DNA from: Ornithinimicrobium avium | GTDB taxonomy: Bacteria; Actinomycetota; Actinomycetes; Actinomycetales; Dermatophilaceae | Direction: 5' to 3' | Assembly: GCF_003351765.1 (NCBI RefSeq) | Contig: NZ_CP031229.1 | Coordinates: 310,001 to 374,000 of the forward strand | Length of the DNA: 64,000 nt | Shown: piece after piece, positions 15,154 to 23,498 of the stretch | Layout of the letters: every line of letters begins with the position of its first letter | How positions within the stretch are numbered: the first letter of the stretch is position 1 | Notes under the pieces: model-generated | What the model saw: the letters and a program-made list of their open reading frames with translations, nothing else | The model's database searches: none | Told to the model about the DNA's origin: nothing | Position numbers and translations under genes: made by a program

Positions 15154-16263
15154 ATGATGTCGATGCTCGCGCGCTGGATGGTGGGGACCGGCTTGGTCTC
15201 CTGGCGCTACCTGTGGATGACCACGCCGCTGCACCGTCGTCTCGAGGTGGGTGACTGCAACGAGGACCTACCGCCGACGCTGCCGCGGGAGTTGCTCGAT
15301 GAGAACAGTCAGCTCGCGGGTGCAGGCGTGGGACCGCTATTCCACCGGACCTTCACCGTCGCCATCATGGAGCCGCAGAACTCGGCCGAGGAGCTGATGG
15401 CGAAGATCGTCGGCGGCTTCTTCCGGTTCGTGCCGCGCGAGGTCGTGGGTGTCGAGCGGGATGAGGTGGGTGATCTGGTCGTGGGCGCGGAGATGGTGCT
15501 GAAGATGCCCGGGCCGTGGGACGGGCCGGTGCGAGTCGTCGAGGTCGGACCGCAGTCCCTGAGGTTGGCCACGTTACAAGGACATCTCGAGGCTGGTCAG
15601 GTGCGTTTCAGCGCGGAGCCAGAGGGTGAGGACCTCGTCTTCACGGTAGAGACCTGGGCCCGCAGCGCCACCCCCTCGGTACAGCTGTTGTACAGCTATC
15701 TGCGGCTGGCCAAGGAGATCCAGCTGAACATGTGGGTTCGTTTCTGCCTGTCCGCGGCGAAGGAGGCTGGCGGCCGGCCGCGAGACGGCGTAGAGGTGTG
15801 CACGCGGGAAGTGCCCGAGGAGTTCCTACGCACCGAGCAGGCGGCCGACGGGCCGAAGAGACTGGCCGACAGCCTCGTTGGTCCGGTCCACGTCTTCCCG
15901 TTCCGGTTCGCGGAGGCCTACCGCTCTGCTGCCGCGCTCTTTGGAGTCACTCCGAGCACGTCGATGGTGACCGTCACACCGGAGGAGCTCATCGTCCGCT
16001 TCGGCCCGTGGCGGTTGCGGACGGCGCGCTCAAACATCGAAAGCGTGCAGCGAACCGGCGGGTTCTCCTGGCTGCGCACAGCCGGCCCCGCGCACCTGTC
16101 GCTGGCGGATCGAGGGATCACGTTTGCCACCAATGCCGATGATGCACTCTGTCTCACCTTCCGTGAGCCGGTATCAGCTATCGAACCGACTGGCCGCCTG
16201 CTGCATCCGGGAATGACGGTCACCGTGGAGGACCCCGTCGCGTTGATGTCGCTCCTGGGTTGA
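15154..16263 (+). CDS. DUF1990 family protein with C-terminal beta-rich extension
   Basis: 369 residues from ATG 15154, with GAGGAG (15141-15146) upstream. Residues about 30-220 look like DUF1990: FHRTFTVAIMEP, EVGPQSLRLATLQGHLEAGQ, then ETWARSATPSVQLLYSYLRLAKEIQLNMW. This is the family's conserved tail, in which a compact domain is followed by a helix. The C-terminal 120 residues (FRFAEAYRSAAALFGVT, EELIVRFGPWRLRTARSNIE) look like a PH-like beta barrel. The biochemical role of DUF1990 is unknown. It converges, nine bases apart, on another DUF1990 gene. Confidence 0.75.
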   Translation: MMSMLARWMVGTGLVSWRYLWMTTPLHRRLEVGDCNEDLPPTLPRELLDENSQLAGAGVGPLFHRTFTVAIMEPQNSAEELMAKIVGGFFRFVPREVVGVERDEVGDLVVGAEMVLKMPGPWDGPVRVVEVGPQSLRLATLQGHLEAGQVRFSAEPEGEDLVFTVETWARSATPSVQLLYSYLRLAKEIQLNMWVRFCLSAAKEAGGRPRDGVEVCTREVPEEFLRTEQAADGPKRLADSLVGPVHVFPFRFAEAYRSAAALFGVTPSTSMVTVTPEELIVRFGPWRLRTARSNIESVQRTGGFSWLRTAGPAHLSLADRGITFATNADDALCLTFREPVSAIEPTGRLLHPGMTVTVEDPVALMSLLG

Positions 16264-16272
16264 CCGATGCGC

Positions 16273-17322
16273 TCAGCCGGGGTGCTCGCGGTGCACGGCG
16301 AGCCGGTCCCAGGCCCGGGCATCAGCATCAGAAGGGGCATGTACCAAGCCTTCGATCACAACGGCTTGCGGAAGCGAGCCTCCGCGCTCGAGGCACTCGG
16401 TGACGAGGTCTTGCACGCGGTCACCGCAGCGCTGGTAGAACCTCAGTTGCGTGCGCCTGCCGAACAGGGACCAGCCGAACTTCACCACCGGTCCAACGGT
16501 GGGTGCAGGCCGGGAAACCCCGCGAGTCACGAAATCCACCCGGCCCGTGCTCCGGTCCTTCACCACCTCGTACGTCATGCGGCCCTGCTCCAGGTGCCCC
16601 TCCAACGTGTCATAGGCCCAGCCCCACACCCGGGTCCCGTCACCTCGGTACTCGTCCATGATGCGGGTCACGCGTACCCCCATGAAAAAGTGCACGCCGT
16701 GAAAGCGTCCCTCGAGCAGCATGTCCCGGTCCTCAAGCGGCCCGTCCGCGACAAACACCCCCCTGATGATGGAAGGGTCGGGTGCCTCATACATATCGAT
16801 CAGTTGTCGTGCCAGCTCCCATGACCCACCTGGCTCCGGGTCACCAGGACGCTCGTCGGGCAGCCGACTGCGGTGCAGGTCATGGTGCCAGCTAGCCTGG
16901 GCCAGCTCCTCTTCGCGAAAATTGGGCGCTCGGGTCCGCAGATCCTCCAGCGCGCGCCGCTGATTCACCCGGCCGAACCAATTCCGATGCTCCACCTTCA
17001 CCTTCGGAACTCTACGACGCCTGACATTCCCCCGGCGAATGAAGCGAAGAAGACCGTCGACGCGGAGATTGAACCTGCCCGAGTAGGTGCGCGAGGACAG
17101 TGGGTATGGGATCGGCTCACCGTTGCGGTGCATGTCTTCAAATGATGCGTCCACCAGCTCGAGGCGGGTGGCGACGAAGTCCTGGCCCTCGTGGGCCAGC
17201 TGACGCGGCAGGAGTAGTGGGTGACGTCGGGGAGCGTGGGGCTCTGGGGCTTCCTCCGTCTCGTCGATCGGTGCCAGAACCTGGTACGGCGTGGCCGTGC
17301 CGTGGTTGTTCCGGATATTCAC
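16273..17322 (-). CDS. Second DUF1990 family protein
   Basis: 349 residues from GTG 17322, preferred because GGAGAG precedes it and a longer start would overlap the neighbouring membrane-protein gene by 150 bases. The N-terminal third is a basic, His-rich region (HAPRRHPLLLPRQLAHEG, then LRFIRRGNVRRRRVPKVKV). The C-terminal part is DUF1990: GVHFFMGVRVTRIMDEYRG, WGWAYDTLEGHLEQGRMTYE, VKDRSTGRVDFVTRGVSRPA, then KFGWSLFGRRTQLRFYQRC. It is a distant relative of the adjacent convergent gene. Function unknown. Confidence 0.65.
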   Translation of the reverse strand: MNIRNNHGTATPYQVLAPIDETEEAPEPHAPRRHPLLLPRQLAHEGQDFVATRLELVDASFEDMHRNGEPIPYPLSSRTYSGRFNLRVDGLLRFIRRGNVRRRRVPKVKVEHRNWFGRVNQRRALEDLRTRAPNFREEELAQASWHHDLHRSRLPDERPGDPEPGGSWELARQLIDMYEAPDPSIIRGVFVADGPLEDRDMLLEGRFHGVHFFMGVRVTRIMDEYRGDGTRVWGWAYDTLEGHLEQGRMTYEVVKDRSTGRVDFVTRGVSRPAPTVGPVVKFGWSLFGRRTQLRFYQRCGDRVQDLVTECLERGGSLPQAVVIEGLVHAPSDADARAWDRLAVHREHPG

Positions 17323-17366
17323 TCGCGGCTCTCCGGGCCAAGGTGGATCTCGGCACCAGACCTCGT

Positions 17367-17981
17367 TCAGCCGCCTCGAGGAGCCATGAGCGCCCCAGCA
17401 CCCATCACTGTCAGCATCACGACACCGGCGGTGACGGCTGCTGCAGCCGCAGCAACGACCCCGGCCCCCAGCCAGCCGACCACGAGACCGATCGTCCCGA
17501 TCCCGGCCAGCAGCCACCCCAGGGCGCCAAAGACGGGGGCCCGGAAGGCCGCGGCGAACGGCACGAAGTGCACGCCGACACCCAGGGCCACCAGGGACGG
17601 CATGAGGTCCTCATGGTCTGCCTGGGCAAGCGCCAGACGGCCGAGGAAGAAGAACAGGAGCATCCCCGTGACCGAGACCAGGTAGACCAGACCCGCCCCG
17701 CGCTGCGGCGACTCCCCGGCCGGGAGCGTCGAGGCGGGGCGCAACCACACCGCCCAGAGGTAGAAAAGCACGGCGGCGGTATAGACGACCAGAGCGGCCG
17801 TCGGCCAGGCTCCCGGGAGTGCTCCATGGTTGAGGAGGACGAAGACCGTGGCGCCGACGACGCCGATGAGGCTGCCCAGGCGGTAGGGATGGATCACGGA
17901 GCGCATCGTAGGCGGCCGGTCGTCGCTTGCCCATCCCTCCGCCCGCACCTCGAAGACCTCACCATCGACCTCGACCTTCAA
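17367..17981 (-). CDS. Integral membrane protein, unknown function
   Basis: 204 residues from TTG 17981. A short soluble N-terminus (KVEVDGEVFEVRAEGWASD) is followed by about six hydrophobic segments, including LGSLIGVVGATVFVLLN, AALVVYTAAVLFYLWAVWL, VYLVSVTGMLLFFFLG, LVALGVGVHFVPFAAAF and LLAGIGTIGLVVGWLG. No catalytic or transport signature is seen. It lies between the DUF1990 gene and the glutamate transporter operon, on the same strand as both. Confidence 0.65.
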   Translation of the reverse strand: MKVEVDGEVFEVRAEGWASDDRPPTMRSVIHPYRLGSLIGVVGATVFVLLNHGALPGAWPTAALVVYTAAVLFYLWAVWLRPASTLPAGESPQRGAGLVYLVSVTGMLLFFFLGRLALAQADHEDLMPSLVALGVGVHFVPFAAAFRAPVFGALGWLLAGIGTIGLVVGWLGAGVVAAAAAAVTAGVVMLTVMGAGALMAPRGG

Positions 17982-18056
17982 CGCGGAAGCCGCCGCCTCG
18001 GTGCCAGGCTGTGTGTCCAGGCCGGCCGCGTGGCGTGCCAGGCTCCGCCGACGGGA

Positions 18057-18962
18057 TCAGCCGTGGCCGGGCGTGTTCGCGGTGCCTCGCACCGCGGCGC
18101 CCACCATCGGCACGTCCTGGGGGTTGGCGACCTTGCCCGAAGAGCGGCCCCGTCGGCGCTGCTTGGACTCCACCCACCGGGCCAGCCGGTCGATGCCGTA
18201 GTTGACCGCGATGAAGACGACCGCGGCGATGACATAGGCCTGGAAGGGAGCGCCCGCCCCCGAGCCGAGCTGGCGCGCGGAGGTGACCAGCTCGGGGTAG
18301 AGGATCATGTAGCCCAGCGCCGAGTCCTTCGTGATGACGATGACCTGGCTGACCAGGGTGGGCATCATCGCGGTGAGCGACTGGGGGATGAGGATCATCC
18401 GGCGGGTCTGGGAGGGGGACAACCCGATCGACAGACCGGCCTCGCGCTGGCCCGACGGGAGCGAGGCCACGCCGTTGCGGATGACCTCGGCCAGCACCGA
18501 GGAGTTGTAGCACACCAGCCCGGTCACGGTGCCGACCAGCGGGTTGACGCTGCTGGGCAGCCAGCCCATCATCACCAGGAAGTAGAAGGCGAAGAGCATC
18601 ATGATCAGGACCGGGACGCCGCGGAAGAACTCCACGAAGATGGTGGCGGCCCAGCGCAGCGGGAAGTTCTCCGACATGCGTGTCATCGCCAGCAGGAGGG
18701 CGAGACCCATCGAGATGACGATGGCCAGGAAGGCCGCGATCAGGGTGGAGCGCAGCCCGGGGAGGAGGTAGTAGCGCCACGCGTCCCACCTGAGCACCCC
18801 CATCCACTTGTCGGGCGAGAGCTGGCCCTTCTCGTCCATCCGCAGCAGCACCCAGGCCAGGACGGCCAGCACGATCAGGCCGCCGACGACGGCGAGGATC
18901 CGGTGCCGGGTGCGGGCCCGCGGGCCCGGGACGTCGAAGAGGACGCTGGTGTCGGCGCTCAT
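18057..18962 (-). CDS. gluD: Glutamate-type amino acid ABC transporter permease (GluD)
   Basis: 301 residues from ATG 18962, which overlaps the upstream permease stop (ATGA). It has an N-terminal membrane anchor (ILAVVGGLIVLAVLAWVLL) and a HisM/GlnP permease domain with LRSTLIAAFLAIVISMGLAL, FVEFFRGVPVLIMML and the EAA-loop segment GVASLPSGQREAGLSIGLS that contacts the ATPase. The long C-terminal tail (VESKQRRRGRSS...) is typical of GluD in Corynebacterium-type gluABCD operons. It is the last gene of the operon at 21383-18057 and works with the second permease, the lipoprotein and the ATPase to import glutamate or a related acidic amino acid. Confidence 0.9.
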   Translation of the reverse strand: MSADTSVLFDVPGPRARTRHRILAVVGGLIVLAVLAWVLLRMDEKGQLSPDKWMGVLRWDAWRYYLLPGLRSTLIAAFLAIVISMGLALLLAMTRMSENFPLRWAATIFVEFFRGVPVLIMMLFAFYFLVMMGWLPSSVNPLVGTVTGLVCYNSSVLAEVIRNGVASLPSGQREAGLSIGLSPSQTRRMILIPQSLTAMMPTLVSQVIVITKDSALGYMILYPELVTSARQLGSGAGAPFQAYVIAAVVFIAVNYGIDRLARWVESKQRRRGRSSGKVANPQDVPMVGAAVRGTANTPGHG

Positions 18963-19642
18963 CGCTTCACCGCCAGCCTCTGGGCGAAGTAGGACGTCAA
19001 CAGCCCCATCGGGACGGTCAGCAGCACGAATCCGAGCGCGATCAGCCCGAAGGCCGTCCACAGCAGGCCGGGGTCGAACTCGGCGACGTTCTTCATCACC
19101 AGCGCCGTTTCCGCCACCCCGATCGCGGCGGCGATCGTGGTGTTCTTGGTCAGCGCGATCAGGGTGTTGCCGAGCGGGGTGATCGCTCCGCGGAACGCCT
19201 GCGGCAGGACGATCTGGCGCAGGCTCTGACCGAAGGTGAGGCCGATCGAGCGAGCCGCCTCGGCCTGGCCCAGCGGGATCGTGTTGACGCCGGAGCGGAT
19301 CGCCTCGCAGACGAAGGCCGCGTGGTAGACCGACAGGCCGAGGATGGCCAGCCGGAAGTTGTTGGTGTCGATGAATCCCCCCGGTGCGTCACGGGAGGCG
19401 AGGACGATGCCGAGCTGGCCGTAGACGCCGATGCTGCAGAACAGGATGATCAGCGTCAGCGGGGTGTTGCGCAGGAGCGTGACGTAGGCCGTGCCCACGT
19501 TGCGCAGGACGCCCACCGGGGAGAGCCGCATGATCGCGACGACGGTGCCGATGACCAGCGAGAAGATCGCTGACCAGGCGGTCAGCTTGATCGTCATCCA
19601 GAAGGCGGCCAGGAGTCCGAAGTCCTGGAGGATGGTCTGCAT
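18959..19642 (-). CDS. gluC: Glutamate-type amino acid ABC transporter permease (GluC)
   Basis: 227 residues. The polar amino acid permease domain is clear: TIKLTAWSAIFSLVIGTVVA, YVTLLRNTPLTLIILF and the EAA loop SGVNTIPLGQAEAARSIGLT. Three to five membrane helices are visible. It is the shorter of the two channel subunits and overlaps gluD by four bases. It is separated from gluB by 93 bases that contain a large hairpin, so its expression may be lower than that of the binding protein. Confidence 0.9.
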   Translation of the reverse strand: MQTILQDFGLLAAFWMTIKLTAWSAIFSLVIGTVVAIMRLSPVGVLRNVGTAYVTLLRNTPLTLIILFCSIGVYGQLGIVLASRDAPGGFIDTNNFRLAILGLSVYHAAFVCEAIRSGVNTIPLGQAEAARSIGLTFGQSLRQIVLPQAFRGAITPLGNTLIALTKNTTIAAAIGVAETALVMKNVAEFDPGLLWTAFGLIALGFVLLTVPMGLLTSYFAQRLAVKR

Positions 19643-19665
19643 GGGTCTCCCGGGCGGACGGGACC

Positions 19666-19703
19666 CCGGCGGGTATGACGTGACCTCACGTCATACCCGC
19701 CGG
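19666..19703. terminator. 18-bp perfect inverted repeat between gluB and gluC
   Basis: CCGGCGGGTATGACGTGA (19666-19683) is exactly complementary to 19686-19703 with a two-base gap. It lies between the binding-protein and permease genes of one operon. No T-run follows on the minus strand, so partial termination or 3'-end mRNA stabilisation is more likely than full termination. Either would raise binding-protein levels over permeases, a known pattern in binding-protein-dependent importers. Confidence 0.7.
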
Positions 19704-19735
19704 TGTCAGCGAGCAGGGTGGGTGGTCCGGTCGGC

Positions 19736-20581
19736 TCAGGTGCAGTTGCCGCCGGCCTCCGGCGGGTTCAGCTCCTTGTTGTAGGCGAAGTCGCCCAGGT
19801 TGTCGGAGATGATCTTCTCCATCGTGCCGTCGTCCCACATGTCCTTGATGTAGCCGTTGATGTCCTCGCACTTGTCCGAGCCCATCGGCAGGCCGATCCC
19901 GTAGTTCTCCTGCGAGAACGTGTCGCCGACGAGCTTGAGCTTGCCCTGGTAGGCGTCCTGGTTGGCGTAGCCGGCCAGGATGACGTCGTCGGTGGTCAGG
20001 ACGTCCAGGGTGCCGTTGGCGACCAGGTCGGCGCACTGGGAGTAGGTCTCGTACTCCTGGAGCTCGACGCCGGGGACCTCGTCCTTGATCTTCTGCGCCG
20101 AGGTCGAGCCGGTGACCGAGCACACCAGCTTGCCGTCCAGGGTGTCGTTGAGGCCGGTGATGTCGCTGTCCGAGGTGACCAGCAGGCTCTGGCCGGCCAC
20201 GAAGTAGGGACCCGCGAAGGAGACCTCCTCCTTGCGCTTGTCGGTGATCGAGTAGGTCGCCACGACCATGTCGACCTGTCCGGTCTTGAGCAGCTGCTCG
20301 CGCTGCGGAGAGGGCGACTCCTGCCAGGTGATCTGGTCCTCGGAGAAGCCCAGCTTCTCCGCGACGGCCTTGGCGACGTCGACGTCCATGCCCTTGTAGG
20401 TGTCGCCGTCCTTGAGCCCGAGCCCGGGCTGGTCGAACTTGATGCCGATGGTGATGCCGCCGCTGTCGCCGCCGGCGTCGCTGCTGTCGCCGGCATCGCC
20501 GTCGTCCGATCCGCAGGCGGTGAGGGCCAGCGCGGCGATGCTCGCCATCGCGGCCAGCCGCAGGGTCTTGGTGGTGCTCAT
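19736..20581 (-). CDS. gluB: Glutamate-type ABC transporter substrate-binding lipoprotein (GluB)
   Basis: 281 residues from ATG 20581, preceded by AAGGAGAA; an in-frame ATG six codons earlier is less likely. The signal peptide ends with lipobox LTAC (SIAALALTACGSDD), so the protein is lipid-anchored outside the membrane. An Asp/Ser/Gly linker is followed by an SBP family 3 fold: ITIGIKFDQPGLGLKDGDTY, GMDVDVAKAVAEKLGF, TGQVDMVVATYSITDKRKE and SFAGPYFVAGQSLLV. It captures the amino acid for the GluCD channel. Confidence 0.93.
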   Translation of the reverse strand: MSTTKTLRLAAMASIAALALTACGSDDGDAGDSSDAGGDSGGITIGIKFDQPGLGLKDGDTYKGMDVDVAKAVAEKLGFSEDQITWQESPSPQREQLLKTGQVDMVVATYSITDKRKEEVSFAGPYFVAGQSLLVTSDSDITGLNDTLDGKLVCSVTGSTSAQKIKDEVPGVELQEYETYSQCADLVANGTLDVLTTDDVILAGYANQDAYQGKLKLVGDTFSQENYGIGLPMGSDKCEDINGYIKDMWDDGTMEKIISDNLGDFAYNKELNPPEAGGNCT

Positions 20582-20600
20582 CGAGTGGTTCTCCTTCATC

Positions 20601-21383
20601 TCAGTGGGTGAGGATCTTGCCGAGGAAGTCCTTGGCGCGGGCAGACTGCGCGTGGGTGAAGAACTCCTCGGGGGTGTTCTCCTCCACGATCGCGCCGTCG
20701 GCCATGAAGACGACGCGGTCCCCGGCCTTGCGGGCGAAGCCCATCTCGTGGGTCACCACGATCATGGTCATGCCGCTGTGCGCCAGCTGCGTCATGACGT
20801 CGAGGACCTCGTTGATCATCTCGGGGTCGAGGGCGGAGGTCGGCTCGTCGAAGAGCATGACTCGCGGTTCCATCGCCAGGGAGCGGGCGATGGCCACCCG
20901 CTGCTGCTGACCGCCGGAGAGCTGGGCGGGATACTTCTCGGCCTGGTGGGCGACCCCGACCCGCTCGAGCAGCTCCATCGCGCGCTTCCTGGCCGCCGGC
21001 GCCTTCGCCCCGCGCACCTTGACCGGTCCCAGCGTGACGTTCTCCAGGATGGTCTTGTGGCTGAACAGGTTGAAGGACTGGAAGACCATGCCCACGTCGG
21101 CGCGCAGGGTGGCCAGGGCCTTGCCTTCCTGGGGCAGCTCCTGACCGTCGATGGTGATGCTTCCCGACTCGAAGCCCTCGAGCCGGTTGATGGTCCGGCA
21201 CAGCGTCGACTTGCCCGACCCGGAGGGGCCGATGACGACGACGACCTCGCCCTCGTGCACGGTCAGGTCGATGTCCTGCAGGACGTGGAGATCGCCGAAG
21301 TGCTTGTTGACCTTGTCCAGCACCACGAGAGGCTTGCCGGGGGCGCGCCCGTCGGGCGCAGGGGTCTGCGTCATGAGGGGCAC
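20601..21383 (-). CDS. gluA: Glutamate-type ABC transporter ATP-binding protein (GluA)
   Basis: 260 residues from GTG 21383, which has GGAGGG about ten bases upstream; ATG 21374 is an alternative. Walker A is GPSGSGKST, the Q-loop VFQSFNLFSH, the ABC signature LSGGQQQRVAIARSLA, Walker B VMLFDEPTSALDP and the switch His VVTHEMGF. These are typical of polar amino acid transporter ATPases. It is the first gene of gluABCD and is 19 bases from gluB. Its upstream region holds two GTGAC elements (around 21420-21440), but no operator can be named. Confidence 0.93.
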   Translation of the reverse strand: MPLMTQTPAPDGRAPGKPLVVLDKVNKHFGDLHVLQDIDLTVHEGEVVVVIGPSGSGKSTLCRTINRLEGFESGSITIDGQELPQEGKALATLRADVGMVFQSFNLFSHKTILENVTLGPVKVRGAKAPAARKRAMELLERVGVAHQAEKYPAQLSGGQQQRVAIARSLAMEPRVMLFDEPTSALDPEMINEVLDVMTQLAHSGMTMIVVTHEMGFARKAGDRVVFMADGAIVEENTPEEFFTHAQSARAKDFLGKILTH

Positions 21384-21485
21384 ACTAACTGCACCCTCCG
21401 TGCCGCGTCAGGAGCGCGCCGGGGTTGTCACTGGATTGTGACCTTTGGGTAGGCGGGTGCGGTCACGCTCGGAAGAGCCCTCGGG

Positions 21486-21559
21486 TGGGCCAGGCGGGGC
21501 TTGAACCCGCGACCGACGGATTATGAGTCCGCTGCTCTGACCGGCTGAGCTACTGGCCC
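21486..21559 (-). tRNA. tRNA with CAU anticodon (probably tRNA-Ile2, alternatively tRNA-Met)
   Basis: 74 bases fold as a full cloverleaf: acceptor GGGCCAG with CTGGCCC, D-arm region GCTCAGCCGGTCAGAGC, anticodon arm CGGACTCATAATCCG with anticodon CAU, and T-arm GCGGGTTCAAGCCCCGC. The GGGCC/GGCCC acceptor resembles tRNA-Ile(CAU), which needs lysidine at C34, more than elongator tRNA-Met, but this is not certain. No CCA is encoded. Confidence 0.9.
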
Positions 21560-21593
21560 GCAGCGACCGATCCTAACCGCTGTCGAGGACGGC

Positions 21594-22013
21594 TCAGGAC
21601 CTCAGGTAGTCCTCGAGCATGTCCCGCTCGGCCTCGAGGGCGTCGAGCCGGGCCTTGACGACGTCGCCGATCGAGACGATGCCGGTGAGGGCCCCGTCCT
21701 CGATGACCGGCAGGTGCCGCAGCCGTCGCTCGGTCATGGTGGTGGCCAGCTGGACGAGGTCGTCCGTGGCGGTGACCGACTGGACGTCGGTGGTCATGAG
21801 CTGGGACAGCGTGGATGTCTGGTCGTGCCCGCCACGCAGGTGGTGGACGACGTCGCGCTCGGAGACGATCCCGACGACCTGGGCGTCGTCGACGACGACG
21901 ACGGCACCGATCTTGTTGTCGTCGAGAGTCTCGATGAGCTGCGCGACGGTCGCGGCGGACGGCAGGGTCACGACGGAGCTGCCCTTCTTCTTCAGGAGGT
22001 CGGCGACGCGCAT
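21594..22013 (-). CDS. CBS-domain pair protein
   Basis: 139 residues from ATG 22013 (MRVADLLKKKG). Two CBS motifs span the protein: VAQLIETLDDNKIGAVVVVD with VGIVSERDVVHHL, and VQLATTMTERRLRHLPVIE with TGIVSIGDVVKARL. Such stand-alone proteins bind adenine nucleotides and act as energy or redox sensors, but the partner is unknown. A short helical tail (ALEAERDMLEDYLRS) follows. Its promoter is only about 90 bases from the NlpC gene end, with a terminator between. Confidence 0.85.
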   Translation of the reverse strand: MRVADLLKKKGSSVVTLPSAATVAQLIETLDDNKIGAVVVVDDAQVVGIVSERDVVHHLRGGHDQTSTLSQLMTTDVQSVTATDDLVQLATTMTERRLRHLPVIEDGALTGIVSIGDVVKARLDALEAERDMLEDYLRS

Positions 22014-22055
22014 GACTGACGTTAGCACGGGGCGCGCGGGTCCGTCCTGGGCAGC

Positions 22056-22094
22056 GCGAGACCCCCGCGACCGGTGGGGTCGCGGGGGTCTCGC
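22056..22094. terminator. 17-bp perfect hairpin between NlpC/P60 and CBS genes
   Basis: Arms 22056-22072 and 22078-22094 (GCGAGACCCCCGCGACC and its exact complement) are separated by five bases. It lies just downstream of the NlpC/P60 gene on the minus strand and is probably that gene's terminator. A T-run is not obvious, as is common in GC-rich actinobacteria. Confidence 0.8.
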
Positions 22095-22112
22095 GTGCGG
22101 TGCGGAGGGCGC

Positions 22113-23087
22113 TCAGCCGATCCGGCCGTACCAGACGTTGCTGGAGATGATCGGGCCGTAGCGCACGCCCGTGCTGGGGTTGAGGGCCTCGTAGGTCATG
22201 CCGTTCCCGGCGTAGATGCCGACGTGGTAGTAGTCGCCGTAGAAGACCAGGTCCCCCGGCTGCGGGTTGGACACGGGGGTCACGGCGGCCTTCTGCCCCG
22301 AGACCGTGCGCGGGATGTTGATTCCGGCCTGCTGGAACACCCACCAGGTGTAGGCCGAGCAGTCGAAGGAGGACGGCGGGGTGCCGTAGAGCTGGTAGGG
22401 GTAGCCGACGTAGGCGGCGGCCACGCCGAGCACGGACCCGCCGACCGGGGCGGGCGCCGCAGGCTGTGGCTGGGCGGCGGGCTGGCTGGGCCGCTGGGTC
22501 GTCTGCTCCTGGGTCGTCTGCTGCTGGGTCGTCTGCTGCTGGGGAGCCTGCCGCTGGCTCGTCTGCTGCTGGGGAGCCTGCCGCTGGGTCGTCTGCTGCT
22601 GGGGAGCCTGCTGCTGGGTCGTCTGCTGCGCGGCCTGCTCCTGGTCGACGGCCGGGGTCGAGGCGGGCTCCTCGAGGACTGCTTCCTGCACCTCGATGGT
22701 CGTGCCGGTGAAGGTGGCGCGCTCCTGACCCAGCAGGGTCAGTGCGGCGTCGGTGTCCTCGGGGGCGGAGCGGGCCTGGCTGCGGTCGGCGGCGGACTGC
22801 TCGCGCAGCTGGTCCAGCGAGCCGCTGCGCAGCGAGAGGAGCTGCGCGGCGCGCGAGGCGTCGGCGCTCGCGTCCTGGGTGGTCGTGGTCGTCGGCTCGG
22901 TGAGCTTGGCGCTCAGGGCGCTCGCCGGGTCGGCCGGCTCGCCGCCCAGGGTGGCGGCACCGGCGGTGGCCACGGTGCCGGCGACGAGGCCGCCGATCAT
23001 CAGGGCTGCGGCGCCGCTGCGCGGGGTGGCGCTGGCAGAGCGGTGCTTCCCGCGGTTCGAGGCGCGGGCGGGGACGGTGGACTTCAT
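22113..23087 (-). CDS. Secreted NlpC/P60 peptidoglycan hydrolase with Gln-rich linker
   Basis: 324 residues. The N-terminus has a long basic region and a hydrophobic segment (SGAAALMIGGLVAGTVATAG), a Sec signal or anchor. A Thr/Ser/Ala region and a Gln/Thr/Pro-rich linker of about 60 residues follow. The C-terminal domain (last 110 residues) has the catalytic Cys in SSFDCSAYTWWVFQQAG and His in YYHVGIYAG of the C40 family, which cleaves peptidoglycan stem peptides. The usual third polar residue is not obvious. The linker is encoded by three 30-bp tandem repeats (22531-22620). It is likely a cell-separation or wall-remodelling enzyme. Confidence 0.9.
   Translation of the reverse strand: MKSTVPARASNRGKHRSASATPRSGAAALMIGGLVAGTVATAGAATLGGEPADPASALSAKLTEPTTTTTQDASADASRAAQLLSLRSGSLDQLREQSAADRSQARSAPEDTDAALTLLGQERATFTGTTIEVQEAVLEEPASTPAVDQEQAAQQTTQQQAPQQQTTQRQAPQQQTSQRQAPQQQTTQQQTTQEQTTQRPSQPAAQPQPAAPAPVGGSVLGVAAAYVGYPYQLYGTPPSSFDCSAYTWWVFQQAGINIPRTVSGQKAAVTPVSNPQPGDLVFYGDYYHVGIYAGNGMTYEALNPSTGVRYGPIISSNVWYGRIG
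22531..22620 (-). repeat. Three 30-bp tandem repeats in the NlpC linker
   Basis: Copies 22531-22560, 22561-22590 and 22591-22620 differ by only one to two bases. Each encodes a ten-residue Gln/Thr/Ala/Pro unit (TQRQAPQQQT type). Length variation by slippage is plausible. Confidence 0.85.
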
Positions 23088-23498
23088 AGGACCTCCGGGA
23101 CCGTGGGGGGGACCACAGCCCGATGTGTGGGGGCCGACAGGTGCACGGGAGAACCTGTCGTCGTACAGGGGACATGCTCAGGCGCGAAGTTCGGGACAAG
23201 GCGCCGGATCAAATGTTACGAAAAGATCACGGAAGCACCAAGTTTCCCCGCGTGTTGTGACTGAAGTAACGGACGTGGCGCATGAGGCGAGATTCCTGAG
23301 AGTCGCCTGTGTGGCGAGGTGATTCGGGGTCGCGCCCTGACTCGCCGCGACGCCGTCGCTCGTCTGACTTTCACCGATGCACTTGATACTGGAGTGACGA
23401 AGGAGCATGATGTGACCCACAACCGCACAGTGGACGGGGCAGCCGCCCGTGGTCGAGGTCGTTGGGGAAGACGTCCCTCACCACACAGGAGGCCCAGG
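23088..23498. other. 411-base divergent promoter region, no gene
   Basis: It separates the NlpC/P60 gene (minus) from DUF3145 (plus). On the plus strand, TTGATACT (near 23383) precedes AGGAG (23401-23405) and GTG 23412, an alternative DUF3145 start. On the minus strand an ACAGGTGCACGGGAGAACCTGT hairpin (about 23139-23160) lies in the NlpC leader. No c-di-AMP riboswitch signature could be recognised. Confidence 0.45.

Noticed and set aside
23088..23498. c-di-AMP (ydaO-type) riboswitch upstream of the NlpC/P60 gene
   Set aside because: Such riboswitches often precede these hydrolases in actinobacteria, but the conserved motifs are not seen in this leader.
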